Source: Sphingobacteriales bacterium
GTDB taxonomy: Bacteria; Bacteroidota; Bacteroidia; Chitinophagales; Chitinophagaceae
Length of the DNA stretch: 64,000 bases
Reading direction: 5' to 3'
Assembly: GCA_016192105.1 (NCBI GenBank)
Contig: JACPUV010000041.1
Coordinates: 40,886 to 104,885 of the forward strand
The notes under the pieces are model-generated. The model was not told the DNA's origin. It saw only the letters and a list, made by a program, of their open reading frames with translations, and made no database searches. Each line of letters opens with the position of its first letter. The stretch's first letter is position 1. This document shows positions 1-8,388 of the stretch, in pieces. A program made the position numbers and the translations under genes.

Positions 1-833
1 ATGGATTCCCTGTTTAAATGGGTGAGGGCCAGTTGAACAAAAGCATAATTTTCCTTGAAAAACTGCGGCAGGTAAAGATTTTTCCGGCCCTCATAGGATT
101 GCTGATCGAAATCAATACTGCGGATCCGGTACTGGTAATCCTCGATATCCGGTGTAATGCCGACCACGAAATTATAGCTGCGCATATCTCCCAGCAACCG
201 GACAAAACAACGTTCATTGAATTTGACAAACTCTTTGGCCAGCCGGATCTTGTTGGTCTCGGGGGCTTCCATCAGCTGCTGAATGAATACGTCACCGGGT
301 ATTCCGGGAATATGTTCTTCCACCAGGGTATTGTCACAGGTAAAGAAAGTGATCCGGTTGGGGGAGAGGATATGTTCCAGTTCCAGGCCATAGATACGGG
401 AGGCGTCGGCGATCTTGATATAATAATGATCGTAGTTGTCATTGAATTTATTCACGATCCGGATCCGGAAAGGATTGGAATTGCCGAAGGAACAGTAGTC
501 GATCCGGGCCACATCGAGGTGCGTGATAAAACTGAAATCGCCTTCCGTTTTCAGGATCGCATATATTTTTACCAGGCCCTCGCGGATATAATCCCATTCG
601 CGGCTGTCATACGATGTTTTTTCCCAGTGTGTATGGTTCCCGTGTTTGTCCAGTATCGGGGTGGACCAAGTGAATTTGAGCAACTCATGGTAGCTGACCG
701 GCAACTTTACTTCTCGCCCCCGTTCTTTTAAATAACTCCTCAGCTTGTTATTTACCGGGTACATCGGCTTTTTCCGGGAGGGCTTATCGCCTTCCTTTGT
801 TTCCCGGCCGTTCTGGTTATCGATGAAGCGCAT
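1..833 (-). CDS. Conserved hypothetical protein, 3' end outside window
   Basis: The frame is open from an ATG at 831-833 leftward to the window edge (about 277 codons), so the C-terminus is missing. The protein begins MRFIDNQNGRE and is soluble and charged, with no signal peptide or membrane segment. It is rich in aromatic residues and has a Trp-containing block near residue 56 (KFTWSTPILD) and a LAKEFVKFNERCF block in the second half. I do not recognise the family. Codon use (CGG, CTG, ATC) matches the surrounding host genes. The start lies 14 bp from a heptamer repeat array. The plus-strand frame over the same DNA has no recognisable protein character. Confidence 0.7.
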   Translation of the reverse strand, partial: MRFIDNQNGRETKEGDKPSRKKPMYPVNNKLRSYLKERGREVKLPVSYHELLKFTWSTPILDKHGNHTHWEKTSYDSREWDYIREGLVKIYAILKTEGDFSFITHLDVARIDYCSFGNSNPFRIRIVNKFNDNYDHYYIKIADASRIYGLELEHILSPNRITFFTCDNTLVEEHIPGIPGDVFIQQLMEAPETNKIRLAKEFVKFNERCFVRLLGDMRSYNFVVGITPDIEDYQYRIRSIDFDQQSYEGRKNLYLPQFFKENYAFVQLALTHLNRES

Positions 834-847
834 TGGGGAGTGTTGTT

Positions 848-918
848 GTTAGTTGTTAGTTGTTAGTTGTTAGTTGTCAGTTGTCAGTTGTCAGTTGTCA
901 GTTGACAGTTGTCAGTTG
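848..918. repeat. Heptamer tandem array (TTAGTTG then TCAGTTG)
   Basis: About ten head-to-tail 7-bp units. The first are TTAGTTG and the later ones TCAGTTG, with one TGACAGT variant. The array fills the gap between the partial gene ending at 833 and the binding-protein gene ending at 940. Confidence 0.9.
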
Positions 919-939
919 TGAGCTTGCTGCAATTTCGGA

Positions 940-1725
940 CTATTTAACCTGATCACGAAGTTTTTGGAAATAAGCGGGTGCTTTCAGCAACCGGCTGCCG
1001 TACCAGCTAAATAGTTCTCCATCGACCCGGATTATTTTAGTTCCGGGTAATTGGGCCTGCAACTCCGCCCTGTGTTTTTCTTTGAAGGGGTAGGGCTCTG
1101 AAGAAAGGAATACGATCTCACAATGTAAAGCACGGAGTTCAGGAAGCTGGAAAGCCGGGTAACGGGTTGCCGGTTTAAAAATATTCTCAAACCCCGCGGC
1201 TTCCATCATGGAATGGATAAATGTACCGCCACCTGCAGCCATATACGGATCTTTCCAGATCAGGCAGGCCGCCCGCGGCCTTGCACCTTCAATCACAAGG
1301 GATGAAAAGGCTTCCCGGATACCGTCAACCAGTTCAGCCGCTTTTACCGTTTTCCCGGTAAGCCAACCGACCTGCTGAATCATATCCAAAGCGCCGGACA
1401 GGTTGCTTACATCGCTTACCCAAACAGGAAATTCATGCTCCAGCGCCAGCACCTGTTCTTTGCTGTTTTCTTCCTTTCCGGCAATGATCAGGTCGGGCTG
1501 CAACTGCAGGATGGCCGCTGTTTTTACCTGTTTGGTGCCGCCCACTTTTGTTTTTGAACGATACCAGGCATCCGGGTGTATGCAGAATTTCGTGATGCCG
1601 CACACTTCTTCCCGCAGCCCCAGGTCATACAGCAATTCTGTCTGTGAGGGAACAAGCGAAATGATTCGTTCGGGAAGATCCGGAACCCTGATGCTCCGGC
1701 CGCATTGATCAATGGCAGACCGCAT
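940..1725 (-). CDS. BtuF-like helical-backbone metal/cobalamin-binding protein
   Basis: 261 residues of the helical-backbone metal receptor family (BtuF/FepB fold). The N-terminal lobe carries PERIISLVPSQTELLYDLGL (about 18-37), typical of BtuF, followed by CGITKFCIHP and QPDLIIAGKEEN; the C-terminal lobe includes KDPYMAAGGGTF. There is no signal peptide, which is unusual for a periplasmic binding protein but common for Bacteroidota members of this family. No permease or ATPase gene is adjacent, so the ligand is uncertain: corrinoid, siderophore or another metal complex. Start is ATG at 1723-1725. I see no cobalamin riboswitch upstream. Confidence 0.85.
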   Translation of the reverse strand: MRSAIDQCGRSIRVPDLPERIISLVPSQTELLYDLGLREEVCGITKFCIHPDAWYRSKTKVGGTKQVKTAAILQLQPDLIIAGKEENSKEQVLALEHEFPVWVSDVSNLSGALDMIQQVGWLTGKTVKAAELVDGIREAFSSLVIEGARPRAACLIWKDPYMAAGGGTFIHSMMEAAGFENIFKPATRYPAFQLPELRALHCEIVFLSSEPYPFKEKHRAELQAQLPGTKIIRVDGELFSWYGSRLLKAPAYFQKLRDQVK

Positions 1726-1794
1726 GCAGGCAAGTTAACAAAAGAGTGGGGGACGCTGAAATGGAAGGAGCGGGCGGTAATAGCAGCGAGGGTC

Positions 1795-1812
1795 TATAGC
1801 CCCGGGCTATAC
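1795..1812. other. Short perfect inverted repeat upstream of the binding-protein gene
   Basis: TATAGCCC and GGGCTATA arms around a single-base centre, about 70 bp upstream of the BtuF-like start. There is no T-run, so it is not a simple terminator. It may be a regulatory site. Confidence 0.4.
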
Positions 1813-1918
1813 AAATTGTCAGTTGTACAGAATTTACCGTTTGAAACGAATAGCTGGGGGGGAATTGCCAATTGTATTTATTGGGCTTTCGGGTTCTCTG
1901 TAAGCTCCGTTCACCGCG

Positions 1919-1949
1919 CCTCCTGCTAAACGGTTAATTTAGCAGGAGG
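1919..1949. other. Perfect 12-bp stem hairpin, unassigned
   Basis: CCTCCTGCTAAA (1919-1930) pairs perfectly with TTTAGCAGGAGG (1938-1949) across a 7-base loop. No T-tract follows on either strand. It lies in the 0.8 kb gene-free gap between the BtuF-like gene and the CBS gene. Confidence 0.6.
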
Positions 1950-1973
1950 GGTTCCGGATGTTGAGTTTCTTTC

Positions 1974-2165
1974 ATGGATTTGGACACGGTGACGCTTGGT
2001 CGGTTTTCAGGATTGGATGGATTTGGACGGTTTTTTACGGATTTGGATTTCGCTGATTGGGGACGGTTTTCTTTGGATCTGGATTTTTCGGTTTTTAAAC
2101 CGGATTGGATTTGGACGGTTTTAGTCGGATCTGGATTTTCAGTTTTCAGTCGGGGTTGGATCTCA
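1974..2165. repeat. Degenerate GGATTTGGACGGTTTT repeats in a gene-free gap
   Basis: The 794-bp gap 1726-2519 has no convincing gene. This part contains irregular copies of a 16-base motif (best near 2018 and 2109) mixed with GGATCTGGATTTT variants. Frames on both strands translate to low-complexity peptides, so it is probably non-coding. The stretch 2200-2455 is AT-rich; I see nothing further in it. Confidence 0.55.
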
Positions 2166-2459
2166 AACGGTATTTTCAAAAAACTCTTTATTAAAAAAAG
2201 AAGAAGTTGACCGATACTGGATTTTTAATTGTCTGGTTTTTCTAAGGATTGGGTTGGCGGTTTTTCAGATATGGATATTGAATTTCGACAAACGATTGAA
2301 ACGATATCAATCAACTTCTGCAACAAAAGTAATTAGCTTTTCATTATGAAAACAGAGCAAAATAACTTCTCTTTTTTACGACGGTTTTCACGGTTTTTAT
2401 CGTAAAATCTTCATGGAGTACTTACGAACTATTACCCGGAATACATACGTAAGTTTACG

Positions 2460-2488
2460 AAAAAGGCCCTGGTGGGAGTGCCGGGGCC
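2460..2488 (-). terminator. Terminator after the CBS gene
   Basis: On the minus strand GGCCC...GGGCC closes a 14-base loop and is followed by TTTTT, 32 bp past the CBS stop codon. Confidence 0.6.
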
Positions 2489-2519
2489 GGTATTGCAAGT
2501 CGTTTTTGATTTTATTGTA

Positions 2520-3878
2520 TCAGTTCCCCAGTGCCTGGATCACATCGTACTTGGTAACGATGTGGAAATTGCCTGCTTCGTCTTTTGCCAGTACCGCTCC
2601 GTTTTCTTTATTGATCAGGTGACTCAGCCGTTCTACCGGCGTATCAAAGGATACCAGGGGAAATGCCGGTTCCAGTACCTGTTCTACTGAAGCATTCTTG
2701 ATCTCGGCATTGTCAAATATTTTCTGAAACAACCCTCCTTCGCTGATCGCGCCCACGGGGCCGTCCGCATTCATTACCGGGATCTGTTCTATATCATATT
2801 TCTTCATCAGTTCCACCGCTTCCGCAACGGTCTGCGCCGGTTCCACACTGATCAGCCGTTTGGCGCCCCTTGCACTCACCACATCGCGGAACGTTTTTAC
2901 ATCAAGGAATCCTCTTTCAATCATCCACTGGTCATTGTAGATCTTGCCTACATAGCGGCTGCCATGATCATGAAATATACAGACTACCAGGTCGTCTTTC
3001 TTCAATTTGTCTTTTAACTGCATCAGCCCCTGTATGCAACTGCCGGCGCTGTAGCCGCAGAACAATCCTTCTTCTTTGGCTAAGCGGCGGGCTATGACCG
3101 CGCCGTCTTTGTCTGTTACCTGTTCGAAATGATCGATTACGCTCATCTCATAGTTCTTCGGTACAAAGTCTTCCCCGAAACCTTCGCTGATATAGGGATG
3201 TACTTCATTCATGTCGGTCTCTCCCGTGCGGAAATATTTGGTGAGCAGGGAGCCGTACACGTCGATCGCCCATACCTGTATGTTTGGATTTTTTTCTTTC
3301 AGGTACATGGCCGTCCCGGTAATTGTACCACCGGTACCGGCTGTACATACCAGGTGTGTGATCCTGCCGTCGGTCTGATTCCAGATCTCCGGGCCGGTGC
3401 TTTCATAATGCGCCAGCCGGTTGGCCAGGTTATCATACTGGTTCATGTGATAGGAGTTGGGTACCTCCCGGGCCAGCCGGGCTGCTACACTGTAATAACT
3501 CCGGGGATCCTCGGGTAATACATTCGTGGGGCACACGATCACTTCGGCGCCAACCGCTTTCAGGATATCCGCTTTTTCCTTGGATTGTTTATCGGTGGTT
3601 ACAAAAATACATTTGTACCCTTTCACCACCGCCGCCAGCGCAAGCCCCATACCGGTATTGCCACTGGTGCCTTCAATAATGGTACCACCGGGTTTCAGTT
3701 TACCCTCCTGTTCGGCCACTTCCACCATCTTCAGGGCCATCCGGTCCTTGATCGAATTGCCGGGATTGAAATAATCCACTTTGGCCAGCACGGTGCAGGG
3801 GAGTTCCCGGGTCACTTTATTCAGCCGGATCAGGGGTGTATTGCCGATCGTTTCCAGTATATTGTTTTTGATATCCAT
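2520..3878 (-). CDS. Cystathionine beta-synthase (PLP enzyme with CBS domains)
   Basis: 452 residues. The fold-type II PLP core (about 1-320) has the lysine motif NPGNSIKDR (Lys44), TSGNTG (71-76, phosphate/substrate loop) and GTGGT (181-185, PLP phosphate binding). A tandem CBS-domain module follows (about 330-452). The expected reaction is condensation of serine (or O-acetylserine) with homocysteine or sulfide, in transsulfuration or cysteine synthesis. The length and C-terminal CBS pair favour cystathionine beta-synthase over plain CysK. The ATG at 3876-3878 is chosen because the longer reading begins at a TTG lying inside the -7 promoter box. It is monocistronic, with a terminator at 2460-2488. 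Confidence 0.9.
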   Translation of the reverse strand: MDIKNNILETIGNTPLIRLNKVTRELPCTVLAKVDYFNPGNSIKDRMALKMVEVAEQEGKLKPGGTIIEGTSGNTGMGLALAAVVKGYKCIFVTTDKQSKEKADILKAVGAEVIVCPTNVLPEDPRSYYSVAARLAREVPNSYHMNQYDNLANRLAHYESTGPEIWNQTDGRITHLVCTAGTGGTITGTAMYLKEKNPNIQVWAIDVYGSLLTKYFRTGETDMNEVHPYISEGFGEDFVPKNYEMSVIDHFEQVTDKDGAVIARRLAKEEGLFCGYSAGSCIQGLMQLKDKLKKDDLVVCIFHDHGSRYVGKIYNDQWMIERGFLDVKTFRDVVSARGAKRLISVEPAQTVAEAVELMKKYDIEQIPVMNADGPVGAISEGGLFQKIFDNAEIKNASVEQVLEPAFPLVSFDTPVERLSHLINKENGAVLAKDEAGNFHIVTKYDVIQALGN

Positions 3879-3896
3879 CAGGTTTTTTTTCTGCCG

Positions 3897-3904
3897 CAAA
3901 GGTA
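3897..3904 (-). promoter_or_regulatory. -7 box TACCTTTG for the CBS gene
   Basis: Exact match to the Bacteroidota -7 consensus TAnnTTTG on the minus strand, 18 bp from the chosen ATG. It rules out the upstream TTG start. Confidence 0.7.
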
Positions 3905-4008
3905 GGTTTTTAGCCCCTTACGGTTCTTTGTAATGCGTTAAAAGAAAGAAAAAGGGGACTGCACCAATCAGGTACAGTCCCCGGCCGGACTCAATGACAA
4001 CAAGGTCA

Positions 4009-4518
4009 TCAAGCTACTTTTCTGAAATGCTTCCGTTTATTGTTCAGGTAATGGTCAACCAGTACCAGCCCTAACAGCACATTGATCATCATAAATACAT
4101 TGATCAGGCTGTTATTGAAAAATTTACTGACGTCAATCTTGCCGAGTTTATCGGAAATGGAATTGCTTTCCGCACTGGCCCAGTCCATCTGGCTGAACCC
4201 GTACACCAGGATTGCCAGCAGTAAACTGATAAAGAAGATCCCGATACCCAGGATGATCTTGTTGTTGATATAATTTTTGGTGGCGGGGGCAATATGCAAT
4301 TTGGCAATCTCTTCCATCACATTCTTGCTGAACCGCAGGGAAGGTTCCTCCAGTTCGGAGGATTTCAGGGCTTCGCTGAGTTCCAGTAATTCCCGGTATT
4401 TCTCCCTCCATTCCGCATGTTGCCGCAACAGGTCTTCGATCAGTTGTTTCTCCCCGGCGGCACTGGTTCCGTCAATATACTCCCACAAACGTTCTTCCAT
4501 ACTGTGCTGCGTATTCAT
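4009..4518 (-). CDS. Membrane-anchored anti-sigma-like protein
   Basis: 169 residues. The cytoplasmic N-terminal helical domain (1-85, LWEYIDGTSAAGEKQ onward) resembles anti-sigma domains of the zf-HC2 type but lacks zinc-binding cysteines. Two hydrophobic segments follow, around 88-108 and 138-158, with a short loop between. The gene begins six bases after the ECF sigma factor stop, so the two are co-transcribed. Genetic coupling makes it the probable membrane regulator that sequesters that sigma factor. The assignment is by context and general shape; the inducing signal is unknown. Confidence 0.75.
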   Translation of the reverse strand: MNTQHSMEERLWEYIDGTSAAGEKQLIEDLLRQHAEWREKYRELLELSEALKSSELEEPSLRFSKNVMEEIAKLHIAPATKNYINNKIILGIGIFFISLLLAILVYGFSQMDWASAESNSISDKLGKIDVSKFFNNSLINVFMMINVLLGLVLVDHYLNNKRKHFRKVA

Positions 4519-4524
4519 AGTGGT

Positions 4525-5106
4525 TCAATTTAAATCTTTTACTTCCTGTGCAAAATGAGTTTCCATCAGTTCCTTCAGTCTTGCCCTGGCCCGGTGTAAC
4601 CTTACCTTGGCTGTATTTGCTTCCAGTCCCAGTACACGCGCAATCTCATCCAGGGTCTGTTCATTTTTATAAAACAGTGTAATAATGGCCGCATCATCCG
4701 GTTTAAGGTGGCTGATCGCGGCGTTTACCATCGCCTGCCTTGATTTTTGCTCCACGGTATCTGCCTTGTACCCGGCCTCCCGGTTCGCAGCCGTATTAAA
4801 TACCTTTTCATCATCTAACGAATAAACTGTCAGTTTTTTCCTGCGCAAAAAACTGATACAGGTATTGTTTACGATCGTATAGAGCCAGGTGCTGAATCGG
4901 GCATCGCCCCGGAAATCAGCCAGGTATTTATAAGCTTTAATAAATACATCCTGGGCCACTTCCTCCGCTTCTTCCCGGTTCTTCACCAGGCGAAGCGTCA
5001 GGGTAAAGACATAGTACTGGTAACGGTGGACCAGCCCGGCATAAGCCTGCTGATCACCACGCAATACCCTGCTAATGAGTTCGCTATCATTAAATCCGGC
5101 TGACAT
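4525..5106 (-). CDS. ECF-type RNA polymerase sigma factor
   Basis: About 193 residues. Region 2 is clear (RYQYYVFTLTLRLVKNREEA to STWLYTIVNNTCISFLRRKK), as is a region 4 helix-turn-helix (LDEIARVLGLEANTAKVRLHRARARLKEL). There is no region 1 or 3, as in the ECF group. It directs core polymerase to a small regulon and probably its own operon. The start is uncertain: ATG at 5104-5106 was chosen, but a GTG at 5110-5112 has a GAGGAG element at better spacing. First gene of a two-gene unit with the membrane anti-sigma-like protein. Confidence 0.9.
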   Translation of the reverse strand: MSAGFNDSELISRVLRGDQQAYAGLVHRYQYYVFTLTLRLVKNREEAEEVAQDVFIKAYKYLADFRGDARFSTWLYTIVNNTCISFLRRKKLTVYSLDDEKVFNTAANREAGYKADTVEQKSRQAMVNAAISHLKPDDAAIITLFYKNEQTLDEIARVLGLEANTAKVRLHRARARLKELMETHFAQEVKDLN

Positions 5107-5329
5107 CTGCACATATGACTCCTCCCGGGCCACCGAGGTTACAGTAAACGCGTAACAACTATTCCCGGCAGGTTGGCGGCAGAAAGTTACGGAAACCCTG
5201 TAACCTGATTCTTTCAGCCGGAGTCATAGTTCCTGTAAACCGTTTTGAAAAAGTTCTTTGGGCTGTAACCGTACTGCAAATACGGTAGTCATAAAGAGCA
5301 AGCGATTAAAAACAATAAAACTTATAATT

Positions 5330-5710
5330 ATGGACGGCGCAGAAGTATTAATACCCGTAACAATGTTTGCAGGTGGATTTGCCATGATCTTTGGTATCTA
5401 TTACCTGAAAACCCGCCAGAACCTGGCCATGATCGAGAAGAATATGAACCCGAAGGAATTTGCCAACCGGCCGGCACCGTATAAAAACCTGAAATGGGCC
5501 TTATTGCTGATCGGCGCCGGTGTGGGACTGTTCCTGGCCTATGTGCTGGATAATTATGTGCTCTACCATTCTTCCCGGAATGACTTTAACCACGATGGAC
5601 AGAATGTACCCATCTATTTTGCCCTGATCGCCATTGGCGGGGGACTGGGTCTGTTCGGTTCCTACAAGATCGAAAAGCAATGGTGGGACGAGAATAAGGA
5701 CAAGGTCTGA
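5330..5710 (+). CDS. Small inner-membrane protein, DUF6249-like
   Basis: 126 residues from the ATG at 5330. Three hydrophobic segments: about 6-25, 54-74 (ALLLIGAGVGLFLAYVLD) and 92-108 (YFALIAIGGGLGLFGSY), with a basic stretch between the first two. The arrangement resembles DUF6249-type Bacteroidota membrane proteins, which often lie beside ECF sigma/anti-sigma pairs, as here (divergent). Function unknown; possibly a target of that sigma system. Extending upstream to 5258 adds residues with no membrane-protein character, so the internal ATG is preferred. Confidence 0.75.
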   Translation: MDGAEVLIPVTMFAGGFAMIFGIYYLKTRQNLAMIEKNMNPKEFANRPAPYKNLKWALLLIGAGVGLFLAYVLDNYVLYHSSRNDFNHDGQNVPIYFALIAIGGGLGLFGSYKIEKQWWDENKDKV

Positions 5711-5768
5711 GTCCGTCTGTATTCAAAAGCCATGAAAAGCAGCTGACTGCCAATAACCATTAACCCTG

Positions 5769-5801
5769 CACAAACCTGATTTCGGAGAGATCGGGTTTGT
5801 G
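5769..5801. terminator. Bidirectional hairpin between convergent genes
   Basis: Twelve-base arms CACAAACCTGAT and ATCGGGTTTGTG pair with one G-T wobble around a 9-base loop, followed by GTTTTATG. It sits between the gene ending at 5710 and the S41 protease gene ending at 5851. Confidence 0.75.
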
Positions 5802-5850
5802 TGTTTTATGAACGATGGTATTCTGTTGAAGAGGGAATGGAGCCGGGGAT

Positions 5851-7446
5851 TTATTTCGCAATTGTTTCCAATGCCTTATTCACCATCGCATCCCCGCCGT
5901 TCAGCACCTGGTAAAACCCTGAATTTCTCCAGCGATAACGGGCCAGGAGGGCCTTGAGCCGTTGCAGTACCAAATCTTTTTCCCTCCCGTCCTTGGTGCT
6001 CAGGGGGATTGAATCAGCCGCCGTAAATTTCACCAGGCGCTGCCAAAGGTCTTCTGTATTGGTAAAGCCATTTACGAAACCGGCGGCATTGCTGTATTTG
6101 TCTATTTCCGGTTTATGCTCCAGGTAATAATTGTAAACGAAGTTGCTGATCGTGGCGGATACGGCCAGGCGGTTGGCCTTTTGCTGAGCCAGGCTGGTGT
6201 CCAGCGGGATGAAGATAGCCGGGGTGATTCCGCCTCCGCCGTAGAGGGTATCATTACAAGCCGTTTCAAAGCTTTTCCCGTTATGGTTTTTTACAGAATC
6301 TGCCGATACCATTTCCCCGTTGCTGAAACGTTCCCATAATTCATCCATATACACTTTCTTTCCCTTTTGATACGAACGCTGGATGCTCCGTCCAAGGGGC
6401 GTATAATACCGGGCAATCGTCAGGCGGATGGCCGATCCGTCCCGGAGCAGATATTGTTCCTGCACGAGGCCTTTCCCAAAGGTCCGGCGGCCGATGATCG
6501 TGGCACGGCACCAGTCCTGCAATGCACCGGCCAGTACTTCACTGGCGCTGGCAGAGAGTTCATCCATCAGCAAGACCAGTTTACCGTTTTCAAATAACCC
6601 GGGGCGTTTGCACCGGTATTCTTTTTTTCGGCTGTTTACTCCTTCGGTATATACGATCAGTTTATCTCCGTCAAGAAATTCGTCCGCCATATCCACGGCT
6701 TCATTCATAAACCCGCCTCCATTGCCGCGCAGGTCAAATACCAGGTTTTTCAACCCCTGTTTCTGCAGGGATTCCATGGATTGCATGAACTCCTCATAGC
6801 TGTTCTCGGTGAATTTGGTAAGCTTGATATATCCGGTGGACTGATCAATCATGTAGGCCGCATCCACCGCCGAAACCGGTATTTTTCCCCGGGTCACTTT
6901 CAGGGTTTGGAGCGTTTTTCCCCGGAGTACCTGCAGCAGGGCTTCCGAACCTTTGGGTCCCCGGATCAGGTTCTTGATATTCGCTACGGAGAAACCTTTC
7001 CGCGTCAGGGAAGAATCATTTACTTTAAGCAGTTTGTCGCCGATCTGTAATCCGGCTTTCTCGCTCGGACCGCCCGGGAAAACATAGACCACATTTACGG
7101 TATCACTGAAAATGTTGAACTCGACACCGATGCCATCAAAATTTCCGGCCAGGTCTTCGTTGGCTTCTTTCAGATCAACGGGGGGCAGGAACACCGAATG
7201 CGGATCCAGTTCATTCATGATATCCTGGATGGCATGTCCTTCCAGTGAATCTATATTTACTGAATCCACATACCGTCTCCTTATCAGGTCAAGGGCTTCC
7301 TGCAGGGAACTGCGTTTATTCGTGGCAAATAAGCCTTTACCGTTACCCGACTGGCCGCCGAGTTTAAATCCAAGGAACATGCCTGCGATCAGCACCAGGG
7401 AGAAAAGGAGGGGCAACCAGACCTGTAATTTTTTATTTCCCATCAT
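5851..7446 (-). CDS. S41 family C-terminal processing peptidase
   Basis: 531 residues. An N-terminal signal/anchor helix (about 6-28) is followed by a helical segment, a PDZ domain (about 85-175, GGPSEKAGLQIGDKLLKVND) and the S41 protease core. Catalytic elements are visible: nucleophile serine in DELSASASEVLAGALQD and the general-base lysine in GRRTFGKGLVQEQ. Members cleave C-terminal regions of periplasmic or envelope proteins. The C-terminal 150 residues are a helical extension typical of Bacteroidota homologues. It is divergent from the murK-like gene across an 84-bp promoter region. Confidence 0.93.
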   Translation of the reverse strand: MMGNKKLQVWLPLLFSLVLIAGMFLGFKLGGQSGNGKGLFATNKRSSLQEALDLIRRRYVDSVNIDSLEGHAIQDIMNELDPHSVFLPPVDLKEANEDLAGNFDGIGVEFNIFSDTVNVVYVFPGGPSEKAGLQIGDKLLKVNDSSLTRKGFSVANIKNLIRGPKGSEALLQVLRGKTLQTLKVTRGKIPVSAVDAAYMIDQSTGYIKLTKFTENSYEEFMQSMESLQKQGLKNLVFDLRGNGGGFMNEAVDMADEFLDGDKLIVYTEGVNSRKKEYRCKRPGLFENGKLVLLMDELSASASEVLAGALQDWCRATIIGRRTFGKGLVQEQYLLRDGSAIRLTIARYYTPLGRSIQRSYQKGKKVYMDELWERFSNGEMVSADSVKNHNGKSFETACNDTLYGGGGITPAIFIPLDTSLAQQKANRLAVSATISNFVYNYYLEHKPEIDKYSNAAGFVNGFTNTEDLWQRLVKFTAADSIPLSTKDGREKDLVLQRLKALLARYRWRNSGFYQVLNGGDAMVNKALETIAK

Positions 7447-7530
7447 AAACCTTTATTCAGTAATTTGACGCAAAATACTGGATTTGAGCGGAACAGGCAC
7501 TGTCGTTCATCCAATTCAACAAATGTTTAT

Positions 7531-8376
7531 ATGCCTACGGTCAAATTAATAGCGGAAAGCGGCGCCACCAAGGCGGAGTGGTGCCTGATCAGTAAAGGCC
7601 GGAAAAAAAAGGTCATGACCCAGGGAATCAGCCCCTATTTTTTTAATGAGGAAAAAATTATCAGTCTTCTTGAAAATGAATTGTTCCCGCTGGTACCGGG
7701 AGCTGCCAGGGCTGAGCAGGTCTTTTATTATGGTACCGGGATGCGGAATCCGGATAATGTGAAAATGGTTAAGCGTGCCTTTCAGCGGGTCTTTACCCAA
7801 TCAAAGACCGAAATAAATGATGACATGCTTGCTGCTGCCCGGGCATTGAACGGACATCAAAAGGGGCTGGCCTGTAATCTTGGAACCGGTTCATTTTGTA
7901 GTTATTATAACGGGAAGAAAATTGCAAGGCAAACACCCGGTATCGGGTATGTGCTGGGAGATGAGGGGAGTGGCGCCTACCTCGGCCGGAAAGTGCTGCA
8001 GTATTTTATGTACAATACGTTTGATGATGAACTGCGGTATAAGTTTGACCTGAAATACCACACCAGCCCGGTAGAAGTGCTCGAGAACGTTTACCGGAAG
8101 CCGCTGGCTAACCGCTACCTGGCTTCCTTTACCCTGTTCCTGGCAGAAAACAGGGGCCATTATATGATTGAAAATATTATTGAAGACGGCCTGAATGATT
8201 TTTTCTTTCTTCACTTGTGTAAATACAGGGAGGTTTGGACAACACCGGTCAGTTTTATTGGAAGTGTTGCATTTGGATTTAAGGACGTCTTGCAGCAACT
8301 TTGTGCCAGTTATGAATTCAAACTCGGCAAGGTGATGAAGAGTCCCATGGAAGGGTTGATTGATTACCACCGCTAA
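7531..8376 (+). CDS. BadF/BadG-type amino-sugar kinase, probable MurNAc kinase
   Basis: 281 residues from ATG 7531. ASKHA-fold kinase of the N-acetylglucosamine kinase/BadF family: phosphate-1 loop LIAESGATKAEW at the N-terminus, NLGTGSFCSYY in the middle, and GYVLGDEGSGAYLG, the family signature. Twelve bases separate it from murQ, so the pair is an operon. In Tannerella forsythia a BadF-type kinase (MurK) beside MurQ phosphorylates MurNAc; by context this gene probably does the same, feeding MurNAc-6-phosphate to MurQ. GlcNAc specificity cannot be excluded. Confidence 0.85.
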   Translation: MPTVKLIAESGATKAEWCLISKGRKKKVMTQGISPYFFNEEKIISLLENELFPLVPGAARAEQVFYYGTGMRNPDNVKMVKRAFQRVFTQSKTEINDDMLAAARALNGHQKGLACNLGTGSFCSYYNGKKIARQTPGIGYVLGDEGSGAYLGRKVLQYFMYNTFDDELRYKFDLKYHTSPVEVLENVYRKPLANRYLASFTLFLAENRGHYMIENIIEDGLNDFFFLHLCKYREVWTTPVSFIGSVAFGFKDVLQQLCASYEFKLGKVMKSPMEGLIDYHR

Positions 8377-8388
8377 AAGAGAGGACCT

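Noticed and set aside
18..731. Long plus-strand reading frame (237 codons)
   Set aside because: It lies antisense to a better minus-strand frame that is open over 833 bases with normal host codon use; its own translation has no domain character.
1726..1930. Possible cobalamin riboswitch upstream of the BtuF-like gene
   Set aside because: I looked for the conserved B12-box on the minus strand and did not find it; only a short inverted repeat is present.
1934..2210. Small frames on both strands over the GGATTTGGACGG repeats
   Set aside because: Translations are low-complexity products of the repeat (KTEN- or LDxxF-rich) with no ribosome-binding site or promoter box.
3585..3905. Plus-strand frames opposite the cystathionine beta-synthase gene
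   Set aside because: They are antisense shadows of a conserved enzyme with all catalytic motifs intact.
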